Source: an uncultured Acetobacteraceae bacterium
GTDB lineage: Bacteria > Pseudomonadota > Alphaproteobacteria > Acetobacterales > Acetobacteraceae
Direction of reading: 5' to 3'
Length of the DNA stretch: 64,000 bases
NCBI GenBank assembly: GCA_903918195.1
Contig: CAIXDS010000217.1
Location: forward strand, 1 to 64,000
The stretch's first letter is position 1; each line of letters begins with the position of its first letter. The notes under the pieces are model-generated. The model worked only from the letters and a program-made list of their open reading frames with translations, did not search any database and was not told the DNA's origin. The position numbers and the translations under genes were made by a program. This document shows, piece after piece, positions 1 to 8,000 of the stretch.

Positions 1-136
1 AGGGGCCGAGAGGCCCCTGGACCCCATTCGGTTAGAGGGTCTTAGGAGAGAGGGGGGTGAGGAGAGGCCGATGCCCCTCCTCACCCCCCTCTCTCCTAAG
101 ACCCTCCAAGTGGCGGGGTCCAGGGCAGAGCCCTGG
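1..136. repeat. composite palindromic intergenic repeat
   Basis: Three nested hairpins are visible. AGGGGCC/GGCCCCT pairs at 1-18. A perfect 30-bp inverted repeat has arms 35-64 and 77-106 with a 12-nt loop. CCAGGGC/GCCCTGG pairs at 120-136. The linker GGACCCCATTC at 19-29 recurs near other intergenic palindromes of this window (about 5.9, 23.1 and 50.0 kb). The outer parts look like one copy of that family, with the long hairpin inserted in its middle. The first ATG of the downstream ABC permease frame (71) sits in the loop. Confidence 0.8.
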
Positions 137-1297
137 CCTTCCTTTACCTTGCCCGCCCGCCTGGCCTGGCGCCAATTGCGTGCCGGCCGCGCCAGGCTGA
201 TCTCGGCGATCGCCGGGGTGATGTTCGCCTGCGTTCTGGTTTTCATGCAGCTCGGCTTCCGCGCCGCCCTGTTCGACAGCGCCACCGGCCTGCCGCAGGC
301 CCTGCGCGGCGAGCTTTTCCTGATCCATCCGCTGACCCAGGCGCTGTTCCGCACCGAGCCGATGCCGCGTAGCCGGGCGTTCCAGGCGCTGGCGGTGCCC
401 GATGTGGCGAGCGCCGTGCCGGTCTATCTGTCGCAGGCCAGTTGGCGGAACCCCGTGACCGGGCGAAAGCGTGCCATCCAGCTGGTGGGGATGGATGCCG
501 AGGCGGGCGCGGTCGATTTCCCCGGCCTCGCCGCCCTGGTGCCGGCCCTGAAGCAGCCCGACACGGTGGCGTTCGACCGCCGCTCCCGCCCCGAATTCGG
601 CGATGTCGCCGGACTGCTGGCACGCGAGGGACCGTTCGAGGGGGAGTTGGGCAGCCGGCGGGTCTTGGTGGTGGGCACGGTGGAGCTGGGGCCGAGCTTC
701 GGCGCGGATGGCAACGTGGTGCTCAGCGAGACCAATTTCCGCCGGGTGATGAAGGACCGCCTGGCCAGCAACGCCGACCTGATCGCCCTGCGGTTGCGCC
801 CGGGGGCCGATGTCGCCTCGGTCAAGGCCCAACTGGCGGCGGTACTGCCCGAGGACGTGCAAGTGGTGACCCAGCCCGAGCTGGTCGCCTGGGAGCGCCA
901 TTACTGGGAAGTCGGGACGCCGATCGGCTTCATCTTTGCGTTCGGCAGCCTGATGGGGCTGATCGTCGGCATGGTGATCGTCTACCAGATCCTGTTTTCC
1001 GACATCTCCACCCACCTGCGCGAATACGCCACGCTGAAGGCGATGGGGTTCTCGCAGGGCTATTTGCGCCAGGTGGTGATGGCGGCGGCGTTTATTCTGG
1101 CGGTGCTGGGCTTCCTGCCGGGCCTGTTGCTGTCCTGGGTGCTGTATGGGGTGGTGGCCGGCGCCACCTTCCTGCCGCTGCACATGGAGGCGCCGCGCGC
1201 CGTGCAGGTTTTCGCGCTGATCTTCGCCATGTGCTCGGCCGCCGGGCTGCTCGCCATGCGCAAGCTGCGCGATGCCGACCCGGCCGACATGTTCTGA
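71..1297 (+). CDS. DevC-type ABC transporter permease (FtsX/MacB-like)
   Basis: Integral membrane subunit of a MacB/DevC-type exporter. These families use an ATPase and a periplasmic adaptor to extrude lipids or other substrates. The protein has one N-terminal membrane segment (about residues 43-63, ending VFMQLGF as in DevC proteins), a long periplasmic domain, and three C-terminal segments (about 286-306, 336-362, 378-395). Its stop overlaps the start of the ATPase gene (TGATG at 1295-1299), so the two are translationally coupled. The start is uncertain. ATG 71 lies in the loop of a repeat hairpin, and the first 26 codons are repeat sequence. TTG at 149 would give an N-terminus (LPARLAWRQL) that fits the family better. 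A DevB-like adaptor gene would be expected left of the window. Confidence 0.85.
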   Translation: MPLLTPLSPKTLQVAGSRAEPWPSFTLPARLAWRQLRAGRARLISAIAGVMFACVLVFMQLGFRAALFDSATGLPQALRGELFLIHPLTQALFRTEPMPRSRAFQALAVPDVASAVPVYLSQASWRNPVTGRKRAIQLVGMDAEAGAVDFPGLAALVPALKQPDTVAFDRRSRPEFGDVAGLLAREGPFEGELGSRRVLVVGTVELGPSFGADGNVVLSETNFRRVMKDRLASNADLIALRLRPGADVASVKAQLAAVLPEDVQVVTQPELVAWERHYWEVGTPIGFIFAFGSLMGLIVGMVIVYQILFSDISTHLREYATLKAMGFSQGYLRQVVMAAAFILAVLGFLPGLLLSWVLYGVVAGATFLPLHMEAPRAVQVFALIFAMCSAAGLLAMRKLRDADPADMF

Positions 1298-1968
1298 TGC
1301 GCGCGCCGATCGAACTGGAGGGCGTGTGCTACGCCTTTGGCACCGGCGAACTGGCGCGCCCGGTTCTGCGCGATGTGCACCTGTCGGTGGGTCCGGGCGA
1401 GATCGTGCTGCTGACCGGCCCCTCCGGCAGCGGCAAGACCACGCTGCTGACCCTGATCGGCGCGCTGCGGGCCATGCAGACCGGGCGCTGCACGGTGCTC
1501 GGGCAGGAGCTGATGGGGGCGAGCGAAGCGGCGCGGGTTCGCCTGCGCCGGCGCATCGGTTTCATCTTCCAGCACAACAACCTGCTGGGCTTCCTGACCG
1601 CGCGGCAGAACGTGGCGATGACGCTGGAACTGGTGCCCGCCAGCGGCGAGGCCGAGCGGCTGGCGCATGCCGGGGCGATGCTGGAGGCCGTGGGGCTGGG
1701 CGATCGTGCCGATGTGCTGCCCTCCAAGCTCTCCGGCGGGCAGCGCCAGCGCGTGGCGGTGGCGCGGGCGCTGGTCGGCGGCCCCGGTCTGGTGCTGGCC
1801 GACGAGCCGACGGCGGCGCTGGACCGGCAGACCGGGCACGAGGTGATGGAGCTGTTGCGCGACCTGGCGAAGCAGCGCGGCGTGCCGATCCTGATGGTGA
1901 CGCACGATCCGCGTATCGTGGACCTTGCCGACCGGGTGGTGGCGATCGAGGACGGGCGGGTGGTGTAA
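1297..1968 (+). CDS. DevA-type ABC transporter ATP-binding protein
   Basis: Cytoplasmic ATPase of the exporter, 223 residues, normal for the LolD/DevA/MacB family. Visible motifs in order are Walker A GPSGSGKTT (41-49), a Q-loop in FIFQHNNLL (about 88-96), the ABC signature LSGGQRQR (about 144-151), Walker B with LVLADEPT (about 166) and the switch His in VTHD (about 201). The start ATG overlaps the stop of the permease gene, which supports a two-gene operon. The C-terminus ends shortly after the switch region, as in short LolD-like ATPases. The substrate cannot be told from sequence. The DevC-type partner points to the DevBCA group rather than lipoprotein-releasing LolCDE. Confidence 0.92.
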   Translation: MRAPIELEGVCYAFGTGELARPVLRDVHLSVGPGEIVLLTGPSGSGKTTLLTLIGALRAMQTGRCTVLGQELMGASEAARVRLRRRIGFIFQHNNLLGFLTARQNVAMTLELVPASGEAERLAHAGAMLEAVGLGDRADVLPSKLSGGQRQRVAVARALVGGPGLVLADEPTAALDRQTGHEVMELLRDLAKQRGVPILMVTHDPRIVDLADRVVAIEDGRVV

Positions 1969-2002
1969 AGGCAAGCCAGACCGCCGCCTCAATCTCCCTG
2001 GA

Positions 2003-3157
2003 TTATCCCGCCGCTGGTCGCCGTCGCGCGGGTTCAGCCCGGCGGACAACCGGCGGCGTGGCCGGCACCGTCTTTGTCGCTGTCGCGACGGCTTTCCGCG
2101 CGGGTGCCTTGGCTGGCGCTTTCGGGGCGGCGGCCTTCTTCGGTTTCACCGCGACCGGCCGGGGCAAAGTCTTGCGCGATGCGGTCGCCTTGGCGGCTGC
2201 CGGCCGGGTCGGCTTGGATGGCGCCGTCTTTGTCGTTGTCGCGACGGCGTTCCGCGCCGGTGCCTTGGCTGGCGCTTTCGGGGCGGCTACCTGCTTCGGC
2301 TTTGCCGCGACCGGCCGGGGCAGGGGTTTGAGCGCTGCGGTCGCTTTCGGAGCTTCCGACGCCGCTGCCGCACGAAAGCCGCCGCGTGGCTTGGCTTTCC
2401 CGGCCGGCTGCGCTGCCGCCGGTGCGTCGCCCTCGGCCATATCCAGGCCGAACAGGGCCGAAACATCGTCGGATTGCAGCACGCGGCCGGTGGCGGGACC
2501 CTGCTTCGTCATCGGCAGCGTCGTGTCGATCCGCGTCACCAGCTCGGCCTCATCCACCGCGCGCAGCCGGAACAGCAATTCCGGCTTATGGTCGAGCCGC
2601 GCGCCGACACCATACAGCACCGCCGCCACATGCTTGCACATCGATGCATGGTCCGGACAACTGCACGAAAAGCGGATGTCGGAGGGCCGGGGAAACAACC
2701 CGTTCTCCTGCCGGCACAGCCGTTCCATGACGCCCTTGGAGAACCGGCCCTGCAGCAGCTCGACGAGGGAGTCGATGCCGCCCGCGCAATCCTTGCAGAT
2801 CGCCTGCCACTTTGCTGGAGGTTCTTCCTTGATGCTGATGGCGACGCGGTAGATTTCCGATCCGCTGACCAACGCCGTCACCTCGCCCGGCGCGATCTGC
2901 AGATCGAGCACCGAGCCGTTGCGCACATAGGTGCGCCCGCGCGGCAGCCGGTTCTCGTAATCCTGGTAGGATTCCATATTGTCGCACCACGCCTTTCCCC
3001 AGAACGTGGTGGCGATGGCCCGCCCCGAAATCGTTACCGGCGCCAGGGTCTGGCCCTTCTTGCGCAACTTCTCCACCGCGCGCGCGGCGTTGACGCGGCG
3101 CTGTGCGACCGGGACGTAGGGTGCCCATCCTCCATAATAGCGTGACACCGTCTTCAC
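2003..3157 (-). CDS. SWIM zinc-finger protein with histone H1-like tail
   Basis: 384 residues. A SWIM zinc finger, C-x-C-x(n)-C-x-H, is visible as CSCPDHASMCKH around residues 160-172. SWIM domains bind nucleic acid or protein and often accompany SNF2 ATPases. The last third (about 265-384) is a low-complexity Lys/Ala/Pro tail with two copies of a segment built on AAPKAPAKAPAR. It resembles the C-terminal tails of histone H1-like bacterial proteins and probably binds DNA by charge. The start ATG overlaps the end of the SNF2 helicase gene by 4 nt (3154-3157), so the two are co-translated, helicase first. The pairing suggests a joint role in chromatin remodelling, repair or transcription, but no substrate can be inferred. 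Confidence 0.85.
   Translation of the reverse strand: MKTVSRYYGGWAPYVPVAQRRVNAARAVEKLRKKGQTLAPVTISGRAIATTFWGKAWCDNMESYQDYENRLPRGRTYVRNGSVLDLQIAPGEVTALVSGSEIYRVAISIKEEPPAKWQAICKDCAGGIDSLVELLQGRFSKGVMERLCRQENGLFPRPSDIRFSCSCPDHASMCKHVAAVLYGVGARLDHKPELLFRLRAVDEAELVTRIDTTLPMTKQGPATGRVLQSDDVSALFGLDMAEGDAPAAAQPAGKAKPRGGFRAAAASEAPKATAALKPLPRPVAAKPKQVAAPKAPAKAPARNAVATTTKTAPSKPTRPAAAKATASRKTLPRPVAVKPKKAAAPKAPAKAPARKAVATATKTVPATPPVVRRAEPARRRPAAG
2070..2322. repeat. 97-bp near-identical repeat pair inside the SWIM gene
   Basis: The stretch 2070-2166 recurs at 2226-2322, an exact 156-nt (52-codon) offset, with only scattered mismatches. It encodes the duplicated Lys/Ala/Pro segment of the SWIM protein tail. 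The offset is a multiple of three, so copy-number change would keep the frame. Confidence 0.8.
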
Positions 3158-5841
3158 TCCTTCACCGCGGTGTTCAGATCGAGCGCGACGAGCCGCAGCA
3201 GCGCCTCATCCGTCATCTCCGTCAGGTTCATCTCGCCGCCGCCGGCCAGCAGGCTATCAGACAGGACCTGCTTCGATTCGATCAAGCTGTCGATCTTTTC
3301 CTCGACGGTGCCGCGGCAGACGAATTTGTGCACCAGCACGTTCTTTTTCTGGCCGATGCGGAAAGCGCGGTCGGTCGCCTGGTTCTCCACCGCCGGGTTC
3401 CACCAGCGATCGAAATGCACGACATGCGAGGCCGCGGTCAGCGTCAGCCCGGTGCCGCCCGCCTTCAGCGACAGCACGAAGAACGGCACCGTCTCGTCTT
3501 CCTGGAAGGTCCGCACCAGGTCACGCCGCTGCTTCACCGCGGTCCCGCCGTGCAGCACCAGCCCGGTGCGACCGAATATCTCCCCCAGAAACGCCGCCAG
3601 CGGGGCGGTGACCTCGCGGAACTGGGTGAATACCAGCATCTTCTCCTGCCGCGCCGCTATCACTTCGGCGATTTCGCGTAAGCGCGCCAGCTTGCCGCTA
3701 TCCGCCTCGGCCCAACTGCCGTCGTTCAGCCATTGCGAGGGATGGTTGCAGATCTGCTTGAGCCGCATCAGAAAGGCCAGCACCATCCCCTTGCGCTGGA
3801 TGCCGTCGGCTTCCTCCAGGCTGCGCGCAAAATCCTCGACCGCCTGTGCATACAGCGCCGCCTGCTTGCGGCTGAGATGGCAATGGGCGCGGAGTTCGGT
3901 CTTGTCGGGCAGATCGGCGATGATCGCGCGGTCGGTTTTCATCCGCCGCAGGATGTAGGGACGCACCAGTTCGCGCAGCGGCCCGTACGGGTTTTCTGTC
4001 CGCTCGGCCAGCGCCTTGGTGTATTTGGTGAACTGCTTGGCCCCGCCCAGCAGCCCCGGATTGACGACATCGAAAATCGACCACAGATCGCCGAGACTGT
4101 TCTCGACCGGCGTGCCGGTCAGCGCGATGCGGGCCTGCGCCTTGAGCGCCCGGGCCGCCTTGGTCTGCTTGGCGCCCGGGTTTTTCAGCGCCTGCGCCTC
4201 GTCGAAAATCACCAGCCGCCACGCGGTGTCGCCCAGCGCCGGCAGGCGCAGCAGCGTGCCGTAACTGGTGATCGCCAGATCGAGCCCGGCCGGCGAGAAT
4301 GTCCTGATCTCGTCAGCTTGCATCGCCGAGGGATGGACGATTTTGGTGGCGAGGCCGGGGGCGAAGCGCTCGATCTCCGCCGCCCAGTTGGCCAGCAGCG
4401 AGGCCGGCGCGACCAATAAGCAGGGCGGCAGTTTCCCGCCGCCGCCGCGCTGGCGTTGCACCAGCAGCAGCGCCAGCACCTGGATGGTTTTGCCCAACCC
4501 CATGTCGTCGGCCAGGCACGCGCCCAGCCCGAGCCCGGACAGTAGATGCAGCCATTGCACACCGGCTTTCTGGTACGGCCGCAGCGTGCCGTGCAGCGCC
4601 GGGCCGGGATCGACGCCGGTGCCATCCGGCGCCCGCAGCGCCTTCAGCGTTTCCGCCAGCCACGGCCCGGCGGCCACGCGCGACCAGTCGGCGACCGCGG
4701 CGTCGGCGGCATCCTCGGTGAGCGCGGCCCCCGCCAGCATCCGCATCGCCTCGGCGAAGCTTATGCCCTCCGCATGCGCACGCTCCTCCGCCGCGCGGAA
4801 CTGCCGCAGCGCGCGTTCCAGCCGCTCGCGGTCCACTTCGACCCATTGGCCGCGCAGCAGCACCAGCCCCTCGGTGCCGGCGAGCAGCGTGTCGATCTCG
4901 GCGTCGCTCAGGGTCTCGCCGTCCAGTGTCATATCCACGGCGAAATTCAGCAGCCCGTCCAGCCCGAGCTTCGAGGGCGCGCGGGTGCCGACCGTCGCCG
5001 TGACCACCGGGCGCGCCGGGCGGCCGGTGCGCCAGGAGGCGGGCATACGCACCACCACGCCCGCGTGTTCCAGCTCGGCCGCACTCGCCAGGAACCGCGA
5101 CGCTTCCTGCGCGCTCCAGCGCAGCGGGTGATAGATCTCGCCGGCATCGACCATCGGTCGCAGCCAGGCGCAGGTCTCGGCCGCCCGCTGCACCGGCACC
5201 AGCAGCGACAGCAGCTTGCTGCGGTTCGCCGCGCCGGCGTATTCGCGCAGCGCCTGGCCCAGCGGCAGGTGTTGCGCGCGGGCCTGCGCCGAGAGTTGCG
5301 TGGTGTAGGTGGCCATGAAGGCGAACGGCGCCTCCGGATCGCGGCGATTCTCGGCCAGATTGAAATGCACGCGGCCGACGAGGTTCCAGGCCGGGTTCAG
5401 CTTCTTGAGGAAGCTTTGCAGATCGGTTTTGGCCGCGGCGAGGGCGGCCGAGGAAGCCGCCGCCAGCCCGGCCCACAGGGCGCGCAAAACGTCCGCGGTC
5501 AGGTATTCGGCGCCGGTCATCATCGGCGCCGTCAGCACCAGCGAGGCGAGGTCCGCCTCGGTTGGCGCCGGAACGTCTGGCAGGACCGCGGTTTCCGTGC
5601 CGGGTTCGTGCATGCACAGCGCCGCCACGTAGCGGGCGGCAAAGCCGCGCCACCAGACAAAAACCGGCGGCAGCGCCTGACCAACCTCGCCGGCGCCCAA
5701 CTGCAGGAGCCCGGGGCCACTGCCCCGGGCGAATGCCCCGGCCAGACGCGCCGCCACGGCCTCGTCCAGGCCGGGCGCGTCTCCGGTGGTTTCGCAGACC
5801 AGATGGCCGTGCGGCGTCAGTCGCAGAGCGAGATGGATCAT
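3154..5841 (-). CDS. SNF2-family DEAD/DEAH-box helicase
   Basis: 895-residue Swi2/Snf2 ATPase. The N-terminal 400 residues are a bacterial SNF2-associated region. The helicase core follows: Walker A DDMGLGKT (about 443-450), DEAQ box (about 544-547), motif III LTGTPVENS (about 576), then in lobe 2 the strand-tracking motifs LKAGGTGLTLTAA and VENQATDRAFRIGQ near the C-terminus. Such enzymes translocate on double-stranded DNA and remodel protein-DNA complexes without classical unwinding. The gene is upstream of, and overlaps by 4 nt, the SWIM zinc-finger gene. The same partnership exists as fused or adjacent genes in other bacteria. Housekeeping repair/transcription recycling and a defence role are both possible. 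No methylase or nuclease partner is nearby, so I do not assign it to a defence system. Confidence 0.93.
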   Translation of the reverse strand: MIHLALRLTPHGHLVCETTGDAPGLDEAVAARLAGAFARGSGPGLLQLGAGEVGQALPPVFVWWRGFAARYVAALCMHEPGTETAVLPDVPAPTEADLASLVLTAPMMTGAEYLTADVLRALWAGLAAASSAALAAAKTDLQSFLKKLNPAWNLVGRVHFNLAENRRDPEAPFAFMATYTTQLSAQARAQHLPLGQALREYAGAANRSKLLSLLVPVQRAAETCAWLRPMVDAGEIYHPLRWSAQEASRFLASAAELEHAGVVVRMPASWRTGRPARPVVTATVGTRAPSKLGLDGLLNFAVDMTLDGETLSDAEIDTLLAGTEGLVLLRGQWVEVDRERLERALRQFRAAEERAHAEGISFAEAMRMLAGAALTEDAADAAVADWSRVAAGPWLAETLKALRAPDGTGVDPGPALHGTLRPYQKAGVQWLHLLSGLGLGACLADDMGLGKTIQVLALLLVQRQRGGGGKLPPCLLVAPASLLANWAAEIERFAPGLATKIVHPSAMQADEIRTFSPAGLDLAITSYGTLLRLPALGDTAWRLVIFDEAQALKNPGAKQTKAARALKAQARIALTGTPVENSLGDLWSIFDVVNPGLLGGAKQFTKYTKALAERTENPYGPLRELVRPYILRRMKTDRAIIADLPDKTELRAHCHLSRKQAALYAQAVEDFARSLEEADGIQRKGMVLAFLMRLKQICNHPSQWLNDGSWAEADSGKLARLREIAEVIAARQEKMLVFTQFREVTAPLAAFLGEIFGRTGLVLHGGTAVKQRRDLVRTFQEDETVPFFVLSLKAGGTGLTLTAASHVVHFDRWWNPAVENQATDRAFRIGQKKNVLVHKFVCRGTVEEKIDSLIESKQVLSDSLLAGGGEMNLTEMTDEALLRLVALDLNTAVKE

Positions 5842-5875
5842 GCAGGAGTATTAGGCGATCCGTACCGCCAACAAA

Positions 5876-5913
5876 AAGGGGACCAGGGACCAGGCCCCTG
5901 GACCCCATTCTGG
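5876..5913. repeat. palindromic intergenic repeat copy
   Basis: AGGGGACCAGGGACCAGGCC followed by CCTGGACCCCATTC lies between the SNF2 and aldolase genes. It shares the CCCCTGGACCCCATTC core with the repeats at the left end and near 50.0 kb. Confidence 0.65.
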
Positions 5914-5914
5914 T

Positions 5915-6691
5915 TCAGGCCAGGCCGCCGGCCTCTCGGCGCACTTCCGCCACCGCGGCCTTGGCCGCTTTCGCCATCAGGCTGCTGTCGCTCATGATCG
6001 TGGTCAGCCGGAACCCCATGCCGATTGCCCGCGCGGCATAGGCGGCACTGCCGGTGTGGATGCCGGCATACAGCCCGCGCTCGCCGCAGGCCGCGATCAG
6101 TTTCGCGTAAATCTCCAGGAAAAACGCGTCCTCGTGGTCGAACTTCGGCGTGCGGCCATAGGAAAACGCCAGATCGGTCGGCCCGACATACACCCCGGCA
6201 ATGCCGGGCACGTCGAGAATCTCCTCCATGTTCTCGACCGCCTCGCGCGTCTCGATCATCGGCAGCACGAGCGTTTCGTCATTGGCGGTCACCTGATAAC
6301 CGGAGGCCTCGCCATACAGACCGGCGCGGATCGGACCGTTGGAGCGGGCGCCGCGCGGCGGATACTTGGCAGAGCGGACCAGCGCCTCCGCCTCGCCCCG
6401 ATTATTCACCATCGGGCAGATCACGCCCATCGCACCGCCATCCAGCACTTTGCCGATAATGCCCGGCTCGTTCCACGGCACCCGCACCAGCGGTGTCACC
6501 GGATGCGCCTGCATGGCCTGAAAACACTGCACCATGGACAAATAGTCCTGCACCCCGTGCTGCAAATCCACGGTGATGCTGTCGAAGCCGCACTGCGCCA
6601 TCACCTCGGCCGAAAAGCCGGACGGAATGGCAAGCCACCCATTCACGGCGGCTTTGCCGGCGGCCCAGAGTTGCTTGAGCCTGTTGGCCAT
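5915..6691 (-). CDS. HpcH/HpaI aldolase family protein
   Basis: 258-residue class II pyruvate aldolase of the HpcH/HpaI/GarL type, which splits 2-keto-3-deoxy acids into pyruvate and an aldehyde. Family landmarks are FDSITVDLQHG near residue 40, the acidic metal ligand in MIETREAVENMEEI, and GPTDLAFSYG near 170. ATG 6691 was chosen because the protein then starts MANRLKQLW as family members do and has a GGGGAAA ribosome-binding site. The longer frame adds 20 unlikely residues. The gene stands alone. The substrate could be 2-keto-3-deoxyrhamnonate, 4-hydroxy-2-oxoheptanedioate or another; sequence does not decide. A FAH/SDR pair of deoxysugar type lies 54 kb away. Confidence 0.88.
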   Translation of the reverse strand: MANRLKQLWAAGKAAVNGWLAIPSGFSAEVMAQCGFDSITVDLQHGVQDYLSMVQCFQAMQAHPVTPLVRVPWNEPGIIGKVLDGGAMGVICPMVNNRGEAEALVRSAKYPPRGARSNGPIRAGLYGEASGYQVTANDETLVLPMIETREAVENMEEILDVPGIAGVYVGPTDLAFSYGRTPKFDHEDAFFLEIYAKLIAACGERGLYAGIHTGSAAYAARAIGMGFRLTTIMSDSSLMAKAAKAAVAEVRREAGGLA

Positions 6692-7285
6692 GCGCCGCTT
6701 TTTCCCCGCCGGACGGTGGATAACGCTAGGCCCGGGGGCGGATCGGGTCAATTCGCGGGGGAGGGGACTGCAGCGGATGGGTTGCGCGGTCGCGTTCCGG
6801 TTTGAACGTCGGCAAAGGGCGGGTAACCGGGATGCAGCATCGGTCAGGCCGGAACCGGAGCACCCGATCGACCGCTCCGGACGGGGGTCTGGACAGATTT
6901 CAAATTAAGTATATCAAAAAAAGACAGTCACCGCTTTGAACGTTCGCCTCCTGTTCACGGCTCAGAGGCGGCGGGAGCGGCGACCAACCCCGAGGCGGAC
7001 GCCCTGCGTATCGCCCGCGCCTCCGGCGGCAGGATGTGGCGGAGGCGCTCGCATGCCGGCGCCGGATGCCGGCGAGCCGTGGCCAGACCTTGCTCGCGCT
7101 GAAGGACACGTTTCCGCCCGCCCGCCGGAAGGCAATTGCAAATCATGCGCAGGCTTCTTATCATGACACAAAGGTGACAAAGCCGATAAACTCGTTCGGC
7201 TGCGGGACTCCGATCGGGCATGGTGTCGCGGGTCAGGTTCTGTCGGCAGCCGTATCCGGGGAGCGGCGGTAAAAAGGGGACGGTG
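6692..7285. other. 594-bp intergenic region
   Basis: No convincing gene. Short open frames here overlap on both strands and lack ribosome sites or recognisable domains. A short AT-rich patch at 6898-6926 contrasts with the GC-rich surroundings and could carry a promoter. The last 30 nt contain AAAAGGGGACGG, the ribosome-binding site of the hemerythrin gene. No tRNA or riboswitch fold was recognised. Confidence 0.5.
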
Positions 7286-7684
7286 ATGACGAACGACGCG
7301 TTTCAATCCATCGGTGGAAAGTCGATCAAGGAAGAACACGACGCGCTTATTGAACAGATCAATGTGATAGACCGGCTACTGCACGTGAATTCTCGCGATG
7401 CAGAACGGATAATACTGTCTGTAAGGAATTTGCTCGAAACTTCCAGAATTCACTTCCAGAATGAAGAGCTTATTATGGCAGAGACGAATTATGGTGCATT
7501 GTTAATGCATAAGCGCGATCACGATTATCTTAGAACGAGTCTAATTATATTTCTCGAGTCTATCGAGCATAACGCCGGTGCAGCAGTGGATGACATCGGA
7601 ATTAATCTAAGAAGCTGGCTGGAATTTCATATAAACAAGTTTGACAATGCTTATGTTGAATTCCTAACAAGGCAGGAGCAATAG
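7286..7684 (+). CDS. bacteriohemerythrin (hemerythrin-like O2-binding protein)
   Basis: 132-residue four-helix hemerythrin-domain protein binding a di-iron centre. The ligand pattern is complete: His in EEHDAL, H-x3-E in HFQNEE, H-x3-H in HKRDH, and H-x4-D in HINKFD. Such proteins store or deliver oxygen (for example to methane or alkane oxygenases), sense oxygen or buffer iron. ATG 7286 follows AAGGGGA at a good distance; a GTG codon directly precedes it. Codon use is AT-rich, with many A/T third positions. This is sharply different from the flanking genes and suggests recent acquisition. No partner gene is adjacent, so its precise role is open. Confidence 0.88.
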   Translation: MTNDAFQSIGGKSIKEEHDALIEQINVIDRLLHVNSRDAERIILSVRNLLETSRIHFQNEELIMAETNYGALLMHKRDHDYLRTSLIIFLESIEHNAGAAVDDIGINLRSWLEFHINKFDNAYVEFLTRQEQ

Positions 7685-7965
7685 GTTCAACGCACAACGC
7701 CCGCACGAAACTGACGAGCGCTGACGCCAACCGCGGGCGAACACAATCGCCCGACCGCGGACGTCGGTTTGCACCGAACCGCGGGGGATCGCTGGCGGGT
7801 TTCGTCTTGCGCGAAAAAAAGCGGGTCGCGGGGCCTCGGCCCACGCGCGGTCAGAACGCGGACCGCCGTTGCCATCCGGCAACCAAAGGGTCACTTGTCG
7901 TGGCTAACTCCAGGCCGCCAGGGCCAAACGCCCGAAATCGAGATTAGCGCACCAACAGCGGGCCA
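7685..7965. other. intergenic region upstream of the nucleotidyltransferase
   Basis: About 280 bp without a credible gene. The short frames on both strands are GC-rich shadows. No repeat of the palindromic family was seen. Confidence 0.45.
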
Positions 7966-8000
7966 TTGAAAACAAAAAAGCTTTTTGGTTCATAAACCAA
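7966..8000 (+). promoter_or_regulatory. putative promoter with palindromic operator
   Basis: TTGAAA (7966-7971) could be a -35 element. About 17-19 nt downstream the -10 region is covered by the dyad TTGGTT-cata-AACCAA (7985-8000). A second palindrome AAAAAGCTTTTT (7975-7986) partly overlaps it. A TATAAT also lies just downstream (8003-8008) but lacks a well-spaced -35. A dyad over a promoter is the usual layout for autoregulated toxin/antitoxin-type operons. That it works this way here is inference. Confidence 0.4.

Noticed and set aside
32-1183. 383-residue minus-strand frame over the ABC permease
   Set aside because: Composition (His/Gln/Arg-rich, no hydrophobic core) is typical of shadow frames, and the sense strand is clearly DevC-like.
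6692-7285. Riboswitch or tRNA in the large gap before the hemerythrin gene
   Set aside because: No cloverleaf, no conserved riboswitch core and no T-loop sequence were found by eye.
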